Shown here: in pieces, positions 11,087-22,120 of the stretch
Layout: every line of letters starts with the position of its first letter
How positions within the stretch are numbered: the stretch's first letter is position 1
Source: Cristatella mucedo
Lineage: Eukaryota > Bryozoa > Phylactolaemata > Cristatellidae
DNA length: 64,000 nt
NCBI GenBank assembly: GCA_009760855.2
Contig: WPIO01000018.1
Span: 6,617,501-6,681,500 of the forward strand
Direction: 5' to 3'
Position numbers and translations under genes: made by a program
Notes under the pieces: model-generated
Database searches by the model: none
Seen by the model: only the letters and a program-made list of their open reading frames with translations
What the model was told of the DNA's origin: nothing

Positions 11087-11390
11087 GTGTGGTACACTTA
11101 AAGCATATGCTGATTTTGGTGATCCGTATTTGTTAGCCAACAGACTTCATCTCAAACGCGAAGAGAAAGTAGCTACTGCTACTCTTGTAGCCATCTTCTA
11201 TCGCCCACTGCAAAATGTCACCAGTGCCATGGTGGCATTTTACGGTAGCTCAGCCAAAGTGGAAAACAATAGCCTGATCGATGACAGAATCGATGAGCTA
11301 ACTAAATTTAGTACGAGCAAGCATGGAAGGCAGATTCTGATATTCATTAGAACTTTTAAGCTCTTGGAACAGCTACTGATGCATTAAGTT
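11087..11390 (-). mobile_element. Degraded LINE-B fragment
   Basis: Contains TAGCCAACAGACTTCATCTC, near-identical to the LINE-B end at 60700, and farther on a stretch resembling the GCAAGCCACTGTGGAAGGCAG segment of the RT region. The 124-codon plus-strand open frame over it (11013-11387) is antisense to the element and I do not treat it as a gene. Confidence 0.45.
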
Positions 11391-12969
11391 ATATACGCCG
11401 GAAAAGTGCAATGCACTAGTTGTCTTCAACGGACTTAACAAGCTCGATCGCGTTCTAAATAGTATCAATATTTGAAGTGCTTTGTTCTGCTGAATTGACT
11501 TTGGCGTTACCACGCATGCTGGGCCAAACTAATAATAATATAGATGGTAATATATTTATACATCGCCCTCAAAAAATAAATTACTTTATAGGCACTTTGC
11601 ATATCTTGAGAGGGAAGCATGATCGAACGTTTATTTGAAGAATTATCAAAGTCGACAATCATAACATGGTTGGAGGTGGCGTGAACGAGATCAACATCAA
11701 ATATGGTTTTTGGCAGCATGCACAGTGTCAGCTTGCACAAGCACGCGAATGAAAAATCACTAGGACCCACTAAATTCTGTGATAAACGCCCCCCTTTCAT
11801 CTAGTGCGTCAGAATGGTGCTATAGAGTGCTAGCCTCATCAAAGTAGTTAAATTTATTCCATTTTCCTTGCAAGTTGATTTTTCCATATATTCATTCCGC
11901 AACAGGCCATTGAAGCAAAAATCGCAAAAGCAATTCAACATTGGAACTCTATTAGATTTTTAATAGATATATTTTGAATTAGATGGTTAGTGGTTAAAAT
12001 ATGGTTTCTCTCTTCATAATGTTGCACACGGACTACTAAACTGCAGCTAGCACTTCGTGGTCTACTCGAAACAAAAAGTCTTCTCAGTTCTAAGAGTACT
12101 TTGACTCACCTAATTCACAGTGGCAAACGTTGACCGAAGTGGGCTACAGTGGTGCTCAACGAGTAGCACTGCTAACCGTAAAGATCCCCATGCTGGCTAT
12201 TTCAAGGTGACACCCGACACTGGCCTTTACTTGGTGTTTTCAACTTACTCGATGTGCATCAACTGGGGTATTCTACGGGATAGAGTCAGAGCGAGAAAGT
12301 GAGAGACCTGTAAGGTTATTCTTAACCCGGCGATCCTTCTCAGTCAACTTTTTGTAGTACACGATTGATCCCTCGTCCCTAACTCTATGGCAATTCCCTG
12401 ACTTTTTCTATTAGAGAATCTTTCAAGTGATAGGCCTTCGAAAGTGGGGTCATGACAACTCTGCTTGAACATTTGTGATCACTGACCTCTCTCCAAAAAA
12501 TGCAGCCACCTTGTTTTTATCCGAGTACTTGCGCAGGCTTCTGTTACAACCTGCTCTTATCCGCTCACACCCTTTGTCTGTTTGCATATGAGTGTGAGGA
12601 AAGGGGCGGCGGGTCCCAGGCTCCCCTTGGACTAGCATGCCGGGGGAGGTTGGCATTTGGGCGGCTGGGCTGTTTCAAGCGCCTTTCGCCTTCTGATGAC
12701 TGGTTGCCTCTGGAACGGTCGAGGTCTGTGCTTACTTGATTTCCTCAATCCTGGCTACGGTTAAGAGCAGTTGTTATGGGCACGCTTTCTGGTGTGCGTA
12801 AGTGACTTTGGCATCTGGTAAATGCTTAAAAAGCTCCTTCCCTAAACTGTCGCTGCCTGAAAGCGGCCCATTGCATCTTATAGCACAAGCCCACGTTCAA
12901 AGAGAATCAATTTACTTCATGTAATAATAGCGCCAAAAGACAGCCTAATCTTTGTCCCGGCGCTAAGCA
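11391..12969. other. Unassigned part of unit 2 intron 1
   Basis: Unit 3 lacks this stretch. A phrase near 11740-11800 (CACTAAATTCTGTGATAAAC) looks like an old LINE-A 3' UTR in reverse. No exon is supported. Confidence 0.3.
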
Positions 12970-13033
12970 TTTGCACCAGGGCTCGAGCCCACGACTTTGG
13001 TCGCTGAAGGCTAGCACCTTACCCCTTTGCAAA
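12970..13033 (-). mobile_element. tRNA-like SINE family 2 fragment
   Basis: Reverse strand has a B-box-like GGGCTCGAGCCC and GTAAGGTGC, as in the copy at 22121. Confidence 0.35.
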
Positions 13034-13600
13034 ATAACGACGTTTATCCATTTCAAGGCATTCTGAAGCCAGTGTCTATAACTAGTGGTCGGATTCTTAA
13101 TTCAGACCAGGAATGATCAAGAAGCGATTGATGTCTGTTCATTCAAACGTGTCTGATTGACTACGAGCTTTCCAACAAATGCCTGAGAGCACCAATTACC
13201 GAGGATTAAAGTGATTGTCTGCATTCGGCCTTGTCTTCCTATCCACAAGCAATCCAACAGCTCAACAAAAATGCAAGAATAAAGCAAAGTATATTATGCA
13301 ACAACGTCATTATACAAAATGATTTTAACGAAAGTTCAAAGAACCAACACACTAAATGTGAATGTCGGACACAGAAAAACCAAGCTAGGCAAATATTAAG
13401 GCAATACATTGCACATCTTTCACGGCTGTTAGACATTTCGACACACTTTACGACAAATAAACCTATTTCTATGCACTTTCTGTATGCTGGAAAGGTAGCA
13501 TTTTAACTGGTTAGTGATAAAAAGCATACATAAGCACACACAGAAATATTTACATGGACCGAGCAAATGTTGAGAGAAACAAGATATCTTCTAGCTTTTT
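13034..13600. other. Unassigned part of unit 2 intron 1
   Basis: Contains overlapping open frames on both strands (13231-13506 plus, 13436-13239 minus) with no recognisable domain and no counterpart in unit 3. Confidence 0.3.
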
Positions 13601-13785
13601 TTAAATGCCGTCCTATCAGGGGTTGCTGAGAAGTCAGTCCGGAGTGAGTTTACAGCATTGGAAGCATACGAACTGAAAGCGCGGTCTTAGACAAAATGAA
13701 GTTTGTTAGATGCAGTTAAACCACTTGAGTCGCACGAGCAACTGGTAAGATGCTTAGCCATATCGAGATGAAGCTCAGAGGGGTG
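13600..13785 (-). mobile_element. Old LINE-A fragment
   Basis: Degenerate match to the LINE-A segment GGAGCATACGAACTAAATGC in reverse, next to a younger LINE-A insertion. Confidence 0.4.
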
Positions 13786-13787
13786 AT

Positions 13788-14645
13788 AATAATAACAATA
13801 ATAATGCACTTGATAAAGCGCCCTCAGAGAACTCAGTCTCTTTCTAGGTGATTTACATTTACTGCAAAGGGAAACGCGACTGAATGGTGAGTAATATCAT
13901 GCTTGATAAACAACATGAATAACATAGTTAGGGGTGACATGCACAGGCTCAGCATGCAATTTTGGTTACTGGCAGCATGCACAGTGTCAGCACCGATAAG
14001 CACATTAGGACGAATCACATGAACCCACTAAATGCTGTCCTAAATAGGTGTGTTTTTAAGTTATTTTTAAACGTGGTCAAGTCAGGGGATTTTCTGACGC
14101 AAGTCGAGAGGGAGTTCCGGGCTTTAGGAGCATTCGAACTAAATGCACGGTCTCCAAAGGATTTGAGGTTTGTACGAGGTATTGGTAAACTGTTGGATTC
14201 CGAAAAGCGGGTGGTACGATGCTTGGCCTGGTGGGGGAGTAGATCTGAGAGATAGGCTCTAGCCAAATGAATAAAGTGACCTAAAAGTGAGCGACAAAAC
14301 CTTGAAGTCAATCCGTTGCTTGACTGGGAGCCGGTGCAGGTCGGCGAGAAGTGGTGTGACGTGGCAACTGCGACGATCAACGACAGACAAGCCTAGCCTC
14401 GGAGTTTTGCACCAGCTGTAATCGCTGGATTGCACAAGCCAGTTGGCCAGCAACCAGTGAATCACAGAAGTCAAGACGGGATATCACAAATGCATGGACC
14501 AACTTAGACGTGGTATTCTTATCTAAACAAGCCCGAATTTTAGCAAAGTTGTGTAGCTGAAAGTAGGCAGATTTGATTGTGGAGCTGATGTGGTCGTCTA
14601 ACGAGAGGTCACTTTGGAGTATGACACCTAGATTTCAAGCGGATG
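13788..14645 (-). mobile_element. LINE-A 3' portion in intron 1 of the unit 2 copy
   Basis: Begins with an ATAATA tail and the terminal hairpin, then the 3' UTR and the C-terminal ORF2 segment in reverse. Unit 3 has the flanks joined directly at about 44452-44490 (GATGAAGCTCAGATAGG then CTCAAGCAAG), an empty site. Confidence 0.75.
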
Positions 14646-14970
14646 GACAAGGGTGTGAGGAAAGGTCAGTGCTCAAGCAAGTGTATGAAGTTACCTTCGT
14701 GTGAGGGATTCAACCTTGAAGTTGACATGCTGCTTGATGAGGATCTAGTAATGATCAAGGCATCAGTAAGGCAAGCTAATTAGCAAAGTCATTAGTGTCA
14801 AATAGGACACTTGGGCCGCCTTCCGAAGTATAGCCGAAATCTCCCGTAATTTTCACGAGCATGAGCTAGTAAATATGTAATTACAGCTGTTTGTATATAT
14901 AAATATATGCACTTAAATTCAGTAAATATACGCATATATATAGTTACAAATGTATGGGATGTATATTTAA

Positions 14971-14973
<3 letters not shown>

Positions 14974-15028
<55 letters not shown>
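14974..15028. repeat. TA microsatellite
   Basis: Pure AT run in intron 1 of the unit 2 copy. Unit 3 has only short TATATA tracts around 44740. Confidence 0.9.
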
Positions 15029-15029
<1 letters not shown>

Positions 15030-15032
<3 letters not shown>

Positions 15033-17060
15033 TTATGTATGTGTGTGTATCCTTTGCATATGCTGCTTAGACCATATGTTGAAATGGCCTCGTATATGTT
15101 AAGTGGGTCTTCATTCAACCTAAAAGTCTTTTGGCTCTTGTAGTAGAATGAGGTCTAAAGCTATGGGTAATGTGCCGCCTTGACATAAGAGCATCCCAAC
15201 TGACAAGTGCTTCGATAAACGAGCAGTCTCTCGGCAGATTTTATTACTTGAGCTCAGATGTAAAATTCGGGTTACGAGCCAGCTTCAGATACCCCATCAA
15301 TTGGTTTCGCAGCGCACGCACGCATGTTGTTTCATGATCAAATGAGACGTCACTTTAAAAGTATTTACAAAGAGATACAAGCAGGAGAAGAATCAGAGCT
15401 CGTTTCTCTATTAAAGGTCTCGCTGTGAATCCTTTTAAATCTATATTAGGATAGTCGTTTTGTGCTTTCTTTTTTCAGTTGCCTATATGAATGCGCTTTT
15501 GCAGTCAACCAATCTTTGAAGTATTGGACAAATGTATCACTTCATTTTAAGAATGAAGCTTGCAGCTCACTTTTTCGGTGACTATCTCAAATAAAGTGGT
15601 TTTCAAAGTGCTAAAATTGAGAAGAATTCTGTGCAATTATAGAAATTAATTTGCCAACCCCTAACTTTGTATCTTGCAGCCAGTATAATCACGGCATGGG
15701 TGTTTTCGTAGTGGTTTTTTAGTTCTAAGCTAAAATGAAGAAGTCGTCAAATCGTCGTGGTTATTCAAGGTCCGCTCTAAATTTACGATGGAGACTGCAG
15801 GTATGGTTTGTGTACATATCTAGTTCACAGAAAATACAATTTAGCTTTGGCAATTATGAATCAAAACTACTCAAACTGAAAACGAGCATTGAACTGTTTT
15901 AAAGTTTCAGATAAAAAATTACGCTAGACAGGTAGTATTAGTTTTAGACTTGACTATGTGTGCTGGTCTTCTTATTAAATCATGAAAGTGCGTTGCAAGC
16001 ATAGCATGGAAACCGAGTAATGCTAGATCAACCTAATGAAGACAACCAGAGTAACATAAGGTGTTTTCTGTATTACAACAGTAAGTTGACGGCCATATAA
16101 TAAGTTCTATGTTCTAATTACCGTATTGCTGATAAACAATAACCTCATGATAGTTATCGTATATTATAATCTAAGTTGAGACGATGTGAAAGCCAAAGGT
16201 GTACAATAATAACGCCATTCTTCAAATAAACTATTAAGTTAATAGAGTTTTTTAAGTTCTATTTAGGAGCAAGTTTACCTGGGACATAGCGACAAGATAT
16301 TCGAACACTGAGTGCATCCGCGAAAGTCCGAGTGCTCGTAAATTCAAGATACACGGAATCATTAGTGATAGCTTGCAGAAATGACTAAGCTCGGTGGTGC
16401 AGCACTAGCTTTCTTCAACTGATAAATTTTTGTTTTCTTAACTAAAGCACTTAGCGACGTAATGACCAAATAGCATTGATGATTTTGCGACATTTGTGAG
16501 CAAGAGGCGCGCCATAATATGCGCTTGCTTAATCTTGAACCTTTTGAGCCCTTCAATACCTTAAGCTCTGCTACTTTAGGTAAAGACGCTGCGGTAAGTA
16601 GTTTAATTACATCGCTAGAGATTGTGACTGAATTTTTTAAAGGGCAAAAGCCGGCTGAATTCATGATATAATCTGTCGTTGCGTTTTTTGAATCAACGCT
16701 ACCATGCCGACCCTGTTTTCAGATTATAGTGTCATCCGCTCAAGCAGATAATTTTAGCGGAAAATGAATCGAAATAGCCTTTAGTTATTTTAAATTTTAT
16801 TCACCTTCTCAAAAGAACATTTAGCCATTTTAATGACCGTAACGAACCATTTAGTACTTCTATCCAATATTTATGTTTCTGAAGGTGTACTTGAGAATTC
16901 CATGAAGCATTTGCTAAAAATACATACGAACATATTAATAACTCACTGATAATTTACCGATCCTTACCAATCATTTTCTTTCCGACTCGCAATCATTCTC
17001 TGACATTGTAACTCTGACTTTGTATGTCGGTCTCCCAACGCCTCTTTCTTCCCGTTAATC
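15030..17060. other. Unit 2 intron 1 sequence shared with units 1 and 3
   Basis: Aligns with 45510-47280 (unit 3) and, from 15940, with unit 1. No conserved open frame was found across copies. The minus frame 16664-16362 is not conserved. Confidence 0.45.
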
Positions 17061-17084
17061 GTGCTCCTGCAACCGCGAAGACAA

Positions 17085-17400
17085 GCTCGTCCCCCGGCTC
17101 TCTACCGGTGGACTGTGTGATACAGTGCTGCGGTGCGGTTAAAACACAGGCGGCCACAAATGGGTGCCGAAAGCAACAGTTTATTGTGGGCCTGTTCGTA
17201 GCGGTTACGCGCCGGCGAAAGCGCTTTACACCGCGCGCACCGGACCAACGGGGTTAACTGGGCGAACTCCCGAAGTCCGAGTATAACTAACTACCCTGTG
17301 CGTTTGCGCGGCGCGTATCGGTCATACGGAGTTAACTGCGCGAATCCCGAAGTCCGAGTATAACTAACTACCCTATGCGCGCGTCGCTACAGCACCCCAA
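17085..17400 (+). repeat. Dispersed repeat E, copy 2
   Basis: Inverted relative to copy 1 at 3125-3400. It carries an internal duplication: CCGAAGTCCGAGTATAACTA occurs twice about 80 bp apart. It is followed by non-repetitive sequence and a CT tract at 17551-17580. Unit 3 lacks it. Its family is not recognised. Confidence 0.5.
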
Positions 17401-17679
17401 GAACTGAGTAGCCGGCAGAACATAACTGCGCAGTCTAAGTTGCACTTAGCTGTTCGTCACCGTAGGTTCGTCTCTCGTACTCTCGAAGCGTAGTCTCGCA
17501 TCGACTACCGAAGCTGCAGCTCTGAGCTCTGTCCGTCCTGTCATTTATACTCCCTCTCTCTCTCTCTTTCTCTCTCTCTGCCCTCTCGACCTTGGGCGTA
17601 GCTGTTATTGTTTTTGTCGGACCCTAGCTCTCGGTGTCGGACCCCAGCTCTCGGTGTCCGTCCTAGGCCTAATTCTTCT

Positions 17680-17898
17680 TGGCTAGTCCTCGGCTAGTCC
17701 TCGGCTAGCCATTGGCCAGCCATTGGCCAGCCATTAACCAGTCCTTGGCCAGTCCTTGGCCAGTCCTTGGCCAGTCCTTGGCCAGTCCTTGGCCAGTCCT
17801 TGGCCAGTCCTTGGCCAGTCCTTGGCCAGTCCTTGGCCAGTCCTTGGCCAGTCCTTGGCCAGTCCTTGGCCAGTCCTAGGCTAGTCCTAGGCTAGTCC
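17680..17898. repeat. 11-bp minisatellite in intron 1 of the unit 2 copy
   Basis: About 20 tandem copies of CCAGTCCTTGG, the central dozen identical, flanked by variants (CCTCGGCTAGT, CATTGGCCAGC, CCTAGGCTAGT). Adjacent copies form the palindrome TTGGCCA. Confidence 0.95.
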
Positions 17899-18115
17899 GC
17901 CTGCTACGGTTGCTCTCGGTGCCCTAGTCAGACCCACTAAGGCAAGGGCTTATATCGCGGCTAGCCTGAGAGCTGCTCCATTGCACTCCTAAGCACCGCC
18001 TGCCTTCATTCTTTGCACAAAATGGCCAAATGGGCCCTCCAGAGGGCCGACGGACCATTATCTTCAGAACGCTGGGCTACTGGTACCACTGGCTTTACCG
18101 GACGTGTCTACTCAC

Positions 18116-18239
18116 CAGGACTTGTGTACAGCACACGGCCCAACGATGTCAAGTTTTCCCGGCTTTTGACGCCTGCGGCTGCTTCACACGACAAGCGCGG
18201 CACTGCGACCACCAACAGCACTAGAGCTGCCTTCAGCAT
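18116..18239 (-). pseudogene. Exon 1 of the unit 2 pacifastin-like copy
   Basis: The exon is 124 nt, against 125 in unit 3. The hydrophobic signal peptide is preserved. A one-base deletion after the SRENL-like stretch shifts the frame, so the conserved GPCAV is read as GRVLY. The donor CCTG/GTGAGT is intact. Confidence 0.7.
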
Positions 18240-18320
18240 TTTTCGACTCGCGGAAAAATTGGACCTCACAACTCCTTCCCTTCTCAGTTCTACTGTGGTT
18301 AGGAGTTCGTCAAGTCTAGC

Positions 18321-18327
18321 TTATATA
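18321..18327 (-). promoter_or_regulatory. TATA box of the unit 2 copy
   Basis: TATATAA on the minus strand about 82-88 bp before the unit 2 ATG, identical to unit 3 and within conserved flanking sequence. Confidence 0.55.
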
Positions 18328-18926
18328 GGCGAGCGCGTCGGAAAATTACCCCTCTAGTCACCTCAGTTCTGATTCAGAGCACCCAGGCAGGAGAAAAGCA
18401 GGCGCGGTGAGTCATCGTCTTCCCTATTCGACGTGTGCCTTTCTCGTTCATACAGACCTAGGTAACGACTGGGGTCACACAAATTCATAATACCAACCCA
18501 GAGCCCTATCGAAGAGGCGACGTGAGCGATGTTCGCGCTCTCTGCGGCCATCATGCCCGTGCAGCCTCGCTGTCATAATAAATGCGAAACGTAGTATCTC
18601 CTGCACGGGCGTCCTTTGCCAGACGGAGATGCGTAGAAACGATGTGAAAACTAGTCACATTAATCATCAGGTCTTCGATCATTCTACAGAAAAAGTGGCT
18701 TTTGACACGGTCTTGCCAGCAGCGCATTTGATTGCCTCAAAATAGTACACTGAATAGCCTTAATTTAAAATGTCAATGAAACCTCGGAAATGTATTATCT
18801 AATAAATGTCTCCACTTGAGATCAGAACCTAGAGCATAGTACAAAACACAAGGAATTTGATTAGCAAAATATAACAATGAGTTATTTTTTCTTCCGGTTT
18901 AATCCGTGTCATGCTCATAGTTGTGC

Positions 18927-18962
<36 letters not shown>

Positions 18963-19116
18963 TCACTTGATACAGCGCCCTCAGAGAACTTAATCTCTCT
19001 CTAGGCGCTTCACATTTGCTGCAAAGTGAAATGCAATTGAATGGTAAGTAAGATCATGCTTGAAAAACAAACGAAATGAATAATATGGTTAGGGGTGACA
19101 TGCACAGGGTCAGCAT

Positions 19117-19362
19117 AGTGAGTTGTGTGTCACGGCTTGAGCTTCATCAAGGTTTTCCTAGGAGTCATTCGAACACGTAGTTACACTACGCGGCTTGGAA
19201 TTGTTGCGGTCTGATTTGTATGCACTTCCTTCCTTCGCCGCTTAGCTAAGCGACGAGTGAATGCTTACATTGGCCATGCAGGAATGACTTGCTAGCAGCA
19301 CTTGGTCGTGGCGTGGGTTCTCATACTTTCAAAGCGTCGCCCTTCAATCGTTTGTCATAACA
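19117..19362. mobile_element. 246-bp insert flanked by 32-bp direct repeats
   Basis: The 32 bp at 19085-19116 (starting ATGGTTAGGGGTGACATGC) are repeated exactly at 19363-19394. Other LINE-A copies have this sequence once and continuous. The insert carries the palindrome CGCTTAGCTAAGCG. No known element is recognised. Confidence 0.55.
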
Positions 19363-20254
19363 ATGGTTAGGGGTGACATGCACAGGGTCAGCATGCAAAT
19401 GTGGTTAGTGGCTGCATGCACAGTGTCAGCACGCATAAACACATCAAGGACGAATCACAGGGACCCACTAAATGCTGTCCTAAATAGGTGTGTTTTTAAG
19501 TTCATTCTAAATGTGGTCAAGTCAGGGGATGTTCTGAAGCAAGTCGGGAGGGAGTTCCAGGCTTTGGGAGCATACGAACTAAGTGCACGGTCTCCAAAGA
19601 ATTTGAGGTTTGTACGAGGTATTGGTAGACTGTTGGATTCCGAGAAGCGGGTGGTACGATGCTTGGCCTGGTGGGGGGGGGGAGTAGATCAAAGAGATAG
19701 GCTGGAGCCAAAGAACGGAGTGACCTAAAAGTCAGCGACAAGACCTTGAAGTCGATCCGTTGCTTGACTAGTAGCCAGTGCAGGTCATCGAGAAGTGGCT
19801 AGCAAGATATGTGGCTGGACTTCTGGGTGATATGGCAGCCTATGTCTGCCAATAGGTGCTTACTTCTGCAAAGGGTAGTGACGATCGAGACTTTGCTTGG
19901 GTCACTCTGACAGTGTTGCCGTGGGCACGTTGCAAGAACTGTTGCTTGCAATGGCTGATTCTATAGAATTGGAATCCCAGTAATTGCTGTCGAATAGACC
20001 AACCTATCTGCCGACCTTTTCACTGACGGTTAACGCTTGATAGTACAGTTCGGCCCACCTAAAAGCAGCGAGTTACAGGATGCGAAGAAGATATCACAAA
20101 TGCATTGAATAATTTGTGAGTAGCATTCTTGTGTAAGGAGCTTGAAGTCTAGCATTATTATGTAGCCGTAAGTAAGAAGACTTGTCTGCAGAGCTGATGT
20201 GGTCGTCCAGTGAAACGTCGCTTTGGAACAGGAAAGCTATATTGTATGTAGAAG

Positions 20255-20385
20255 CAACAGCGTATATAATAATAATAGTAATAATAATACAGCACTTGAT
20301 AAAGCTCCCTCAGAGAACTCAATCTCTTTCTAGGCGCTTTACATTTGCTGCAAAGGGAAGCGCGGTTGAATGGTGAGTAATATAG
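20255..20385 (-). mobile_element. Short nested LINE-A 3' end
   Basis: ATAATA tail plus about 100 bp of terminal LINE-A sequence inserted inside the older LINE-A copy, which resumes after it. Confidence 0.6.
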
Positions 20386-20599
20386 TGGCAGATTCAATTT
20401 TGAGCAATAAGCTTTTAAATTTCCAAGTCGCACTTGGTTGTCCATTAATAGTAAGTTGTTTTAATAGACATTATTGAAAATGTTGGCTGTCATCCATCCG
20501 TGGATAACGGCAATAGTTGCAGCAAGGGAGTTGAGAGAATTATTCGACATCCTTGATGATTTTGAGGATTCAAAGGCAAGATACAACTGTCTTCTGTAA

Positions 20600-21750
20600 A
20601 GAAGAGGAAGCCTATATCGTGTCTGGGAGTCATATCATTTTCCAAACTAGATACCAGGCGTTGAAAACAGTCTTAATTCGTTATTCCTTTGCAGCAATAA
20701 TTCTCTTTTGGCCTCAGGAGCTAAGCGCTTTATTCAAAGAGCAACGACAGTTTTCCGTATCGGCTCAGGGTCCACAGCTGGCTCTTCAAAATGGTTCACA
20801 GCGTCAGGATAAATGACATCGTTGTAGATCTATTTTAAGTCTGAAGTTTTTGGTTTAGTGTTTAGTGTTGAATAATTTTTGGGTTCATGGTTTAGGGTAA
20901 AATGAAAATACCTGAATTCTATGCAGCCGCAACTGTCGGAGGTGCTGAAGTGAAATACCTGTGACTATTAACGATTTGAATAAGGCAATATTAACAGCTC
21001 AGTGGCTCACCTGAGAAATTTCATAATCATCATTGGAATGCATTTGAACTATTCCTAAAGGCACTCTGGGAACGCCAGCTATAATTCCGTTGCACGCAGA
21101 GAGGGATAGAAAGCGAGATGTTGTGAGGTTGAAGGTTATACAATGCTACAGGATATGGACAGGGAAAGAAACAGAACAACGGAGCCTGATTGAACTTTAA
21201 TTGCAATGTATTGCTACTATATAGCTCAATCTGTAATATGCTTTTTAGGTAGACTGAGCTACTTATTTGAGCTACTGCAGTCAGAGGTGACTAGAAAAGC
21301 AACAGTGAGAGCAGGTATTCTATTCATACATGCGACAAGGTTACTCAGTGAATCTAAGAGGTTCAATGGGAACCATTAACGATTGCCAGGAAAACATTAA
21401 ATTCTTATGACGAAGGCATCTGCAGCTATTCCCTGCATCGATAAAGCCAATCGGGCTATCCTCTCAACGGATGGGGAATTAGTAGGGAAGGACCATTTCG
21501 TTAGCAGCACTCGAGTTGCATTGATCATTTGCATGGTATCTCTACCAATTAAAGCTGCATGAGCCGCACTGACAGATCTGCTGGTAAAAGCACTGGCACC
21601 GTCTGCTCTCTCACCTGTCGCCGATTTTAAGAAGGGCTTGTAGACGAGGTGGCAGGGACAGCCTGGAACTTATGCACCCACTGCAATCTAATGCACACCT
21701 AAGGCACACCATAAGCACATGGCACTCTTGCGGTCGTGACAGTGTCGTGA
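20600..21750. other. Unassigned sequence
   Basis: No exon or element recognised. A plus frame at 20553-20816 begins in LINE-A sequence and is not convincing. Confidence 0.3.
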
Positions 21751-21751
21751 G

Positions 21752-22080
21752 TTACTGTGCCGCTAAAGATGGAGAAAGATTCGATCCACATCTACGTTGA
21801 CTAAGACCTCGTCGGTGCCGTTTTCGATGACCAGGTCCGGCCCTCAAGCCGGACAACTGGCGAGCGACAAAGTGTGACCTGCCGAGAGGCAGGATAGTTG
21901 AGCGACCGGAAGGGCCCCGATTAGGCGACCCAGAGCCAAGTTGTGGCGAGCCGTTATTGCTGGCAGCCTCGGGCGGCAGTGGCTTAGTATGTGGCAAACG
22001 GTCTCAGTCTCAGTGCAGCAAAGATGGTAGTTGGTGGCCGTTCCAGGTTATGAAAGGCTCCTAGCTGCGCCAACCGGCAA
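21752..22080 (-). mobile_element. Remnant resembling the C-terminus of a restriction-like-endonuclease LINE
   Basis: The minus strand near 22040-21940 reads LCCTETETVCHILSHC followed by ITARHN, the Cys-Cys-His-Cys knuckle plus Arg-His-Asn typical of R2/R4/NeSL-type non-LTR elements. About 50 codons later comes GPDLVIENGTDEV and NVDVD, resembling the PD...D core of their endonuclease. An in-frame TGA precedes GPDL, so the copy is dead. The ORF on 21997-21752 is a different frame. The clade cannot be set from this piece. Confidence 0.5.
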
Positions 22081-22120
22081 CCGGTCTAGTTGACTCTCGC
22101 TCTTGCTTACCACACGCGCT

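Larger units (their letters stand above)
8758..18239 (-). pseudogene. Pacifastin-like gene, unit 2 copy, frameshifted
   Basis: This copy has the same layout as the complete gene: exon 1 at 18239-18116, exon 2 at 10969-10827, exon 3 at 8845-8758, a TATA box and AATAAA. Exon 1 starts with the same kind of signal peptide (MLKAALVLLVVAV) but lacks one base against unit 3 just before the GPC motif, so the frame is lost there. Exon 2 is 143 nt instead of 126, with a short internal duplication (GGCGCACGC twice) and extra bases after TTTGG; the reading frame and several cysteines are lost. Its start, FDGCDQCRC, is still recognisable. Exon 3 and all splice dinucleotides are intact. It is most likely a decayed paralogue. 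Sequencing error or use of alternative splice sites in exon 2 are less likely alternatives. Confidence 0.7.
5160..18760. repeat. Segmental duplicate, unit 2
   Basis: Collinear with unit 3: 5160-5570 matches 40150-42170 in part, 7690-9180 matches 42250-43760, 10240-10980 matches 43830-44370, 14650-14900 matches 44480-44690, and 15060-18760 matches 45520-49320. Unit 2 is longer because it carries LINE-B, LINE-A, SINE, microsatellite and minisatellite insertions that unit 3 lacks. Confidence 0.7.
18931..20600 (-). mobile_element. LINE-A copy with nested insertions
   Basis: Tail AATAAT at 18931-18962, 3' UTR, ORF2 C-terminal region and, to about 20600, part of the RT region in reverse. It is interrupted by a 246-bp insert (19117-19362), an unrelated stretch (about 19800-20060) and a short LINE-A end (20255-20385). 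Confidence 0.65.

Noticed and set aside
11013-11387. 124-codon plus-strand frame as a gene
   Set aside because: It overlaps antisense LINE-B remnants and shows no domain or counterpart in unit 3.
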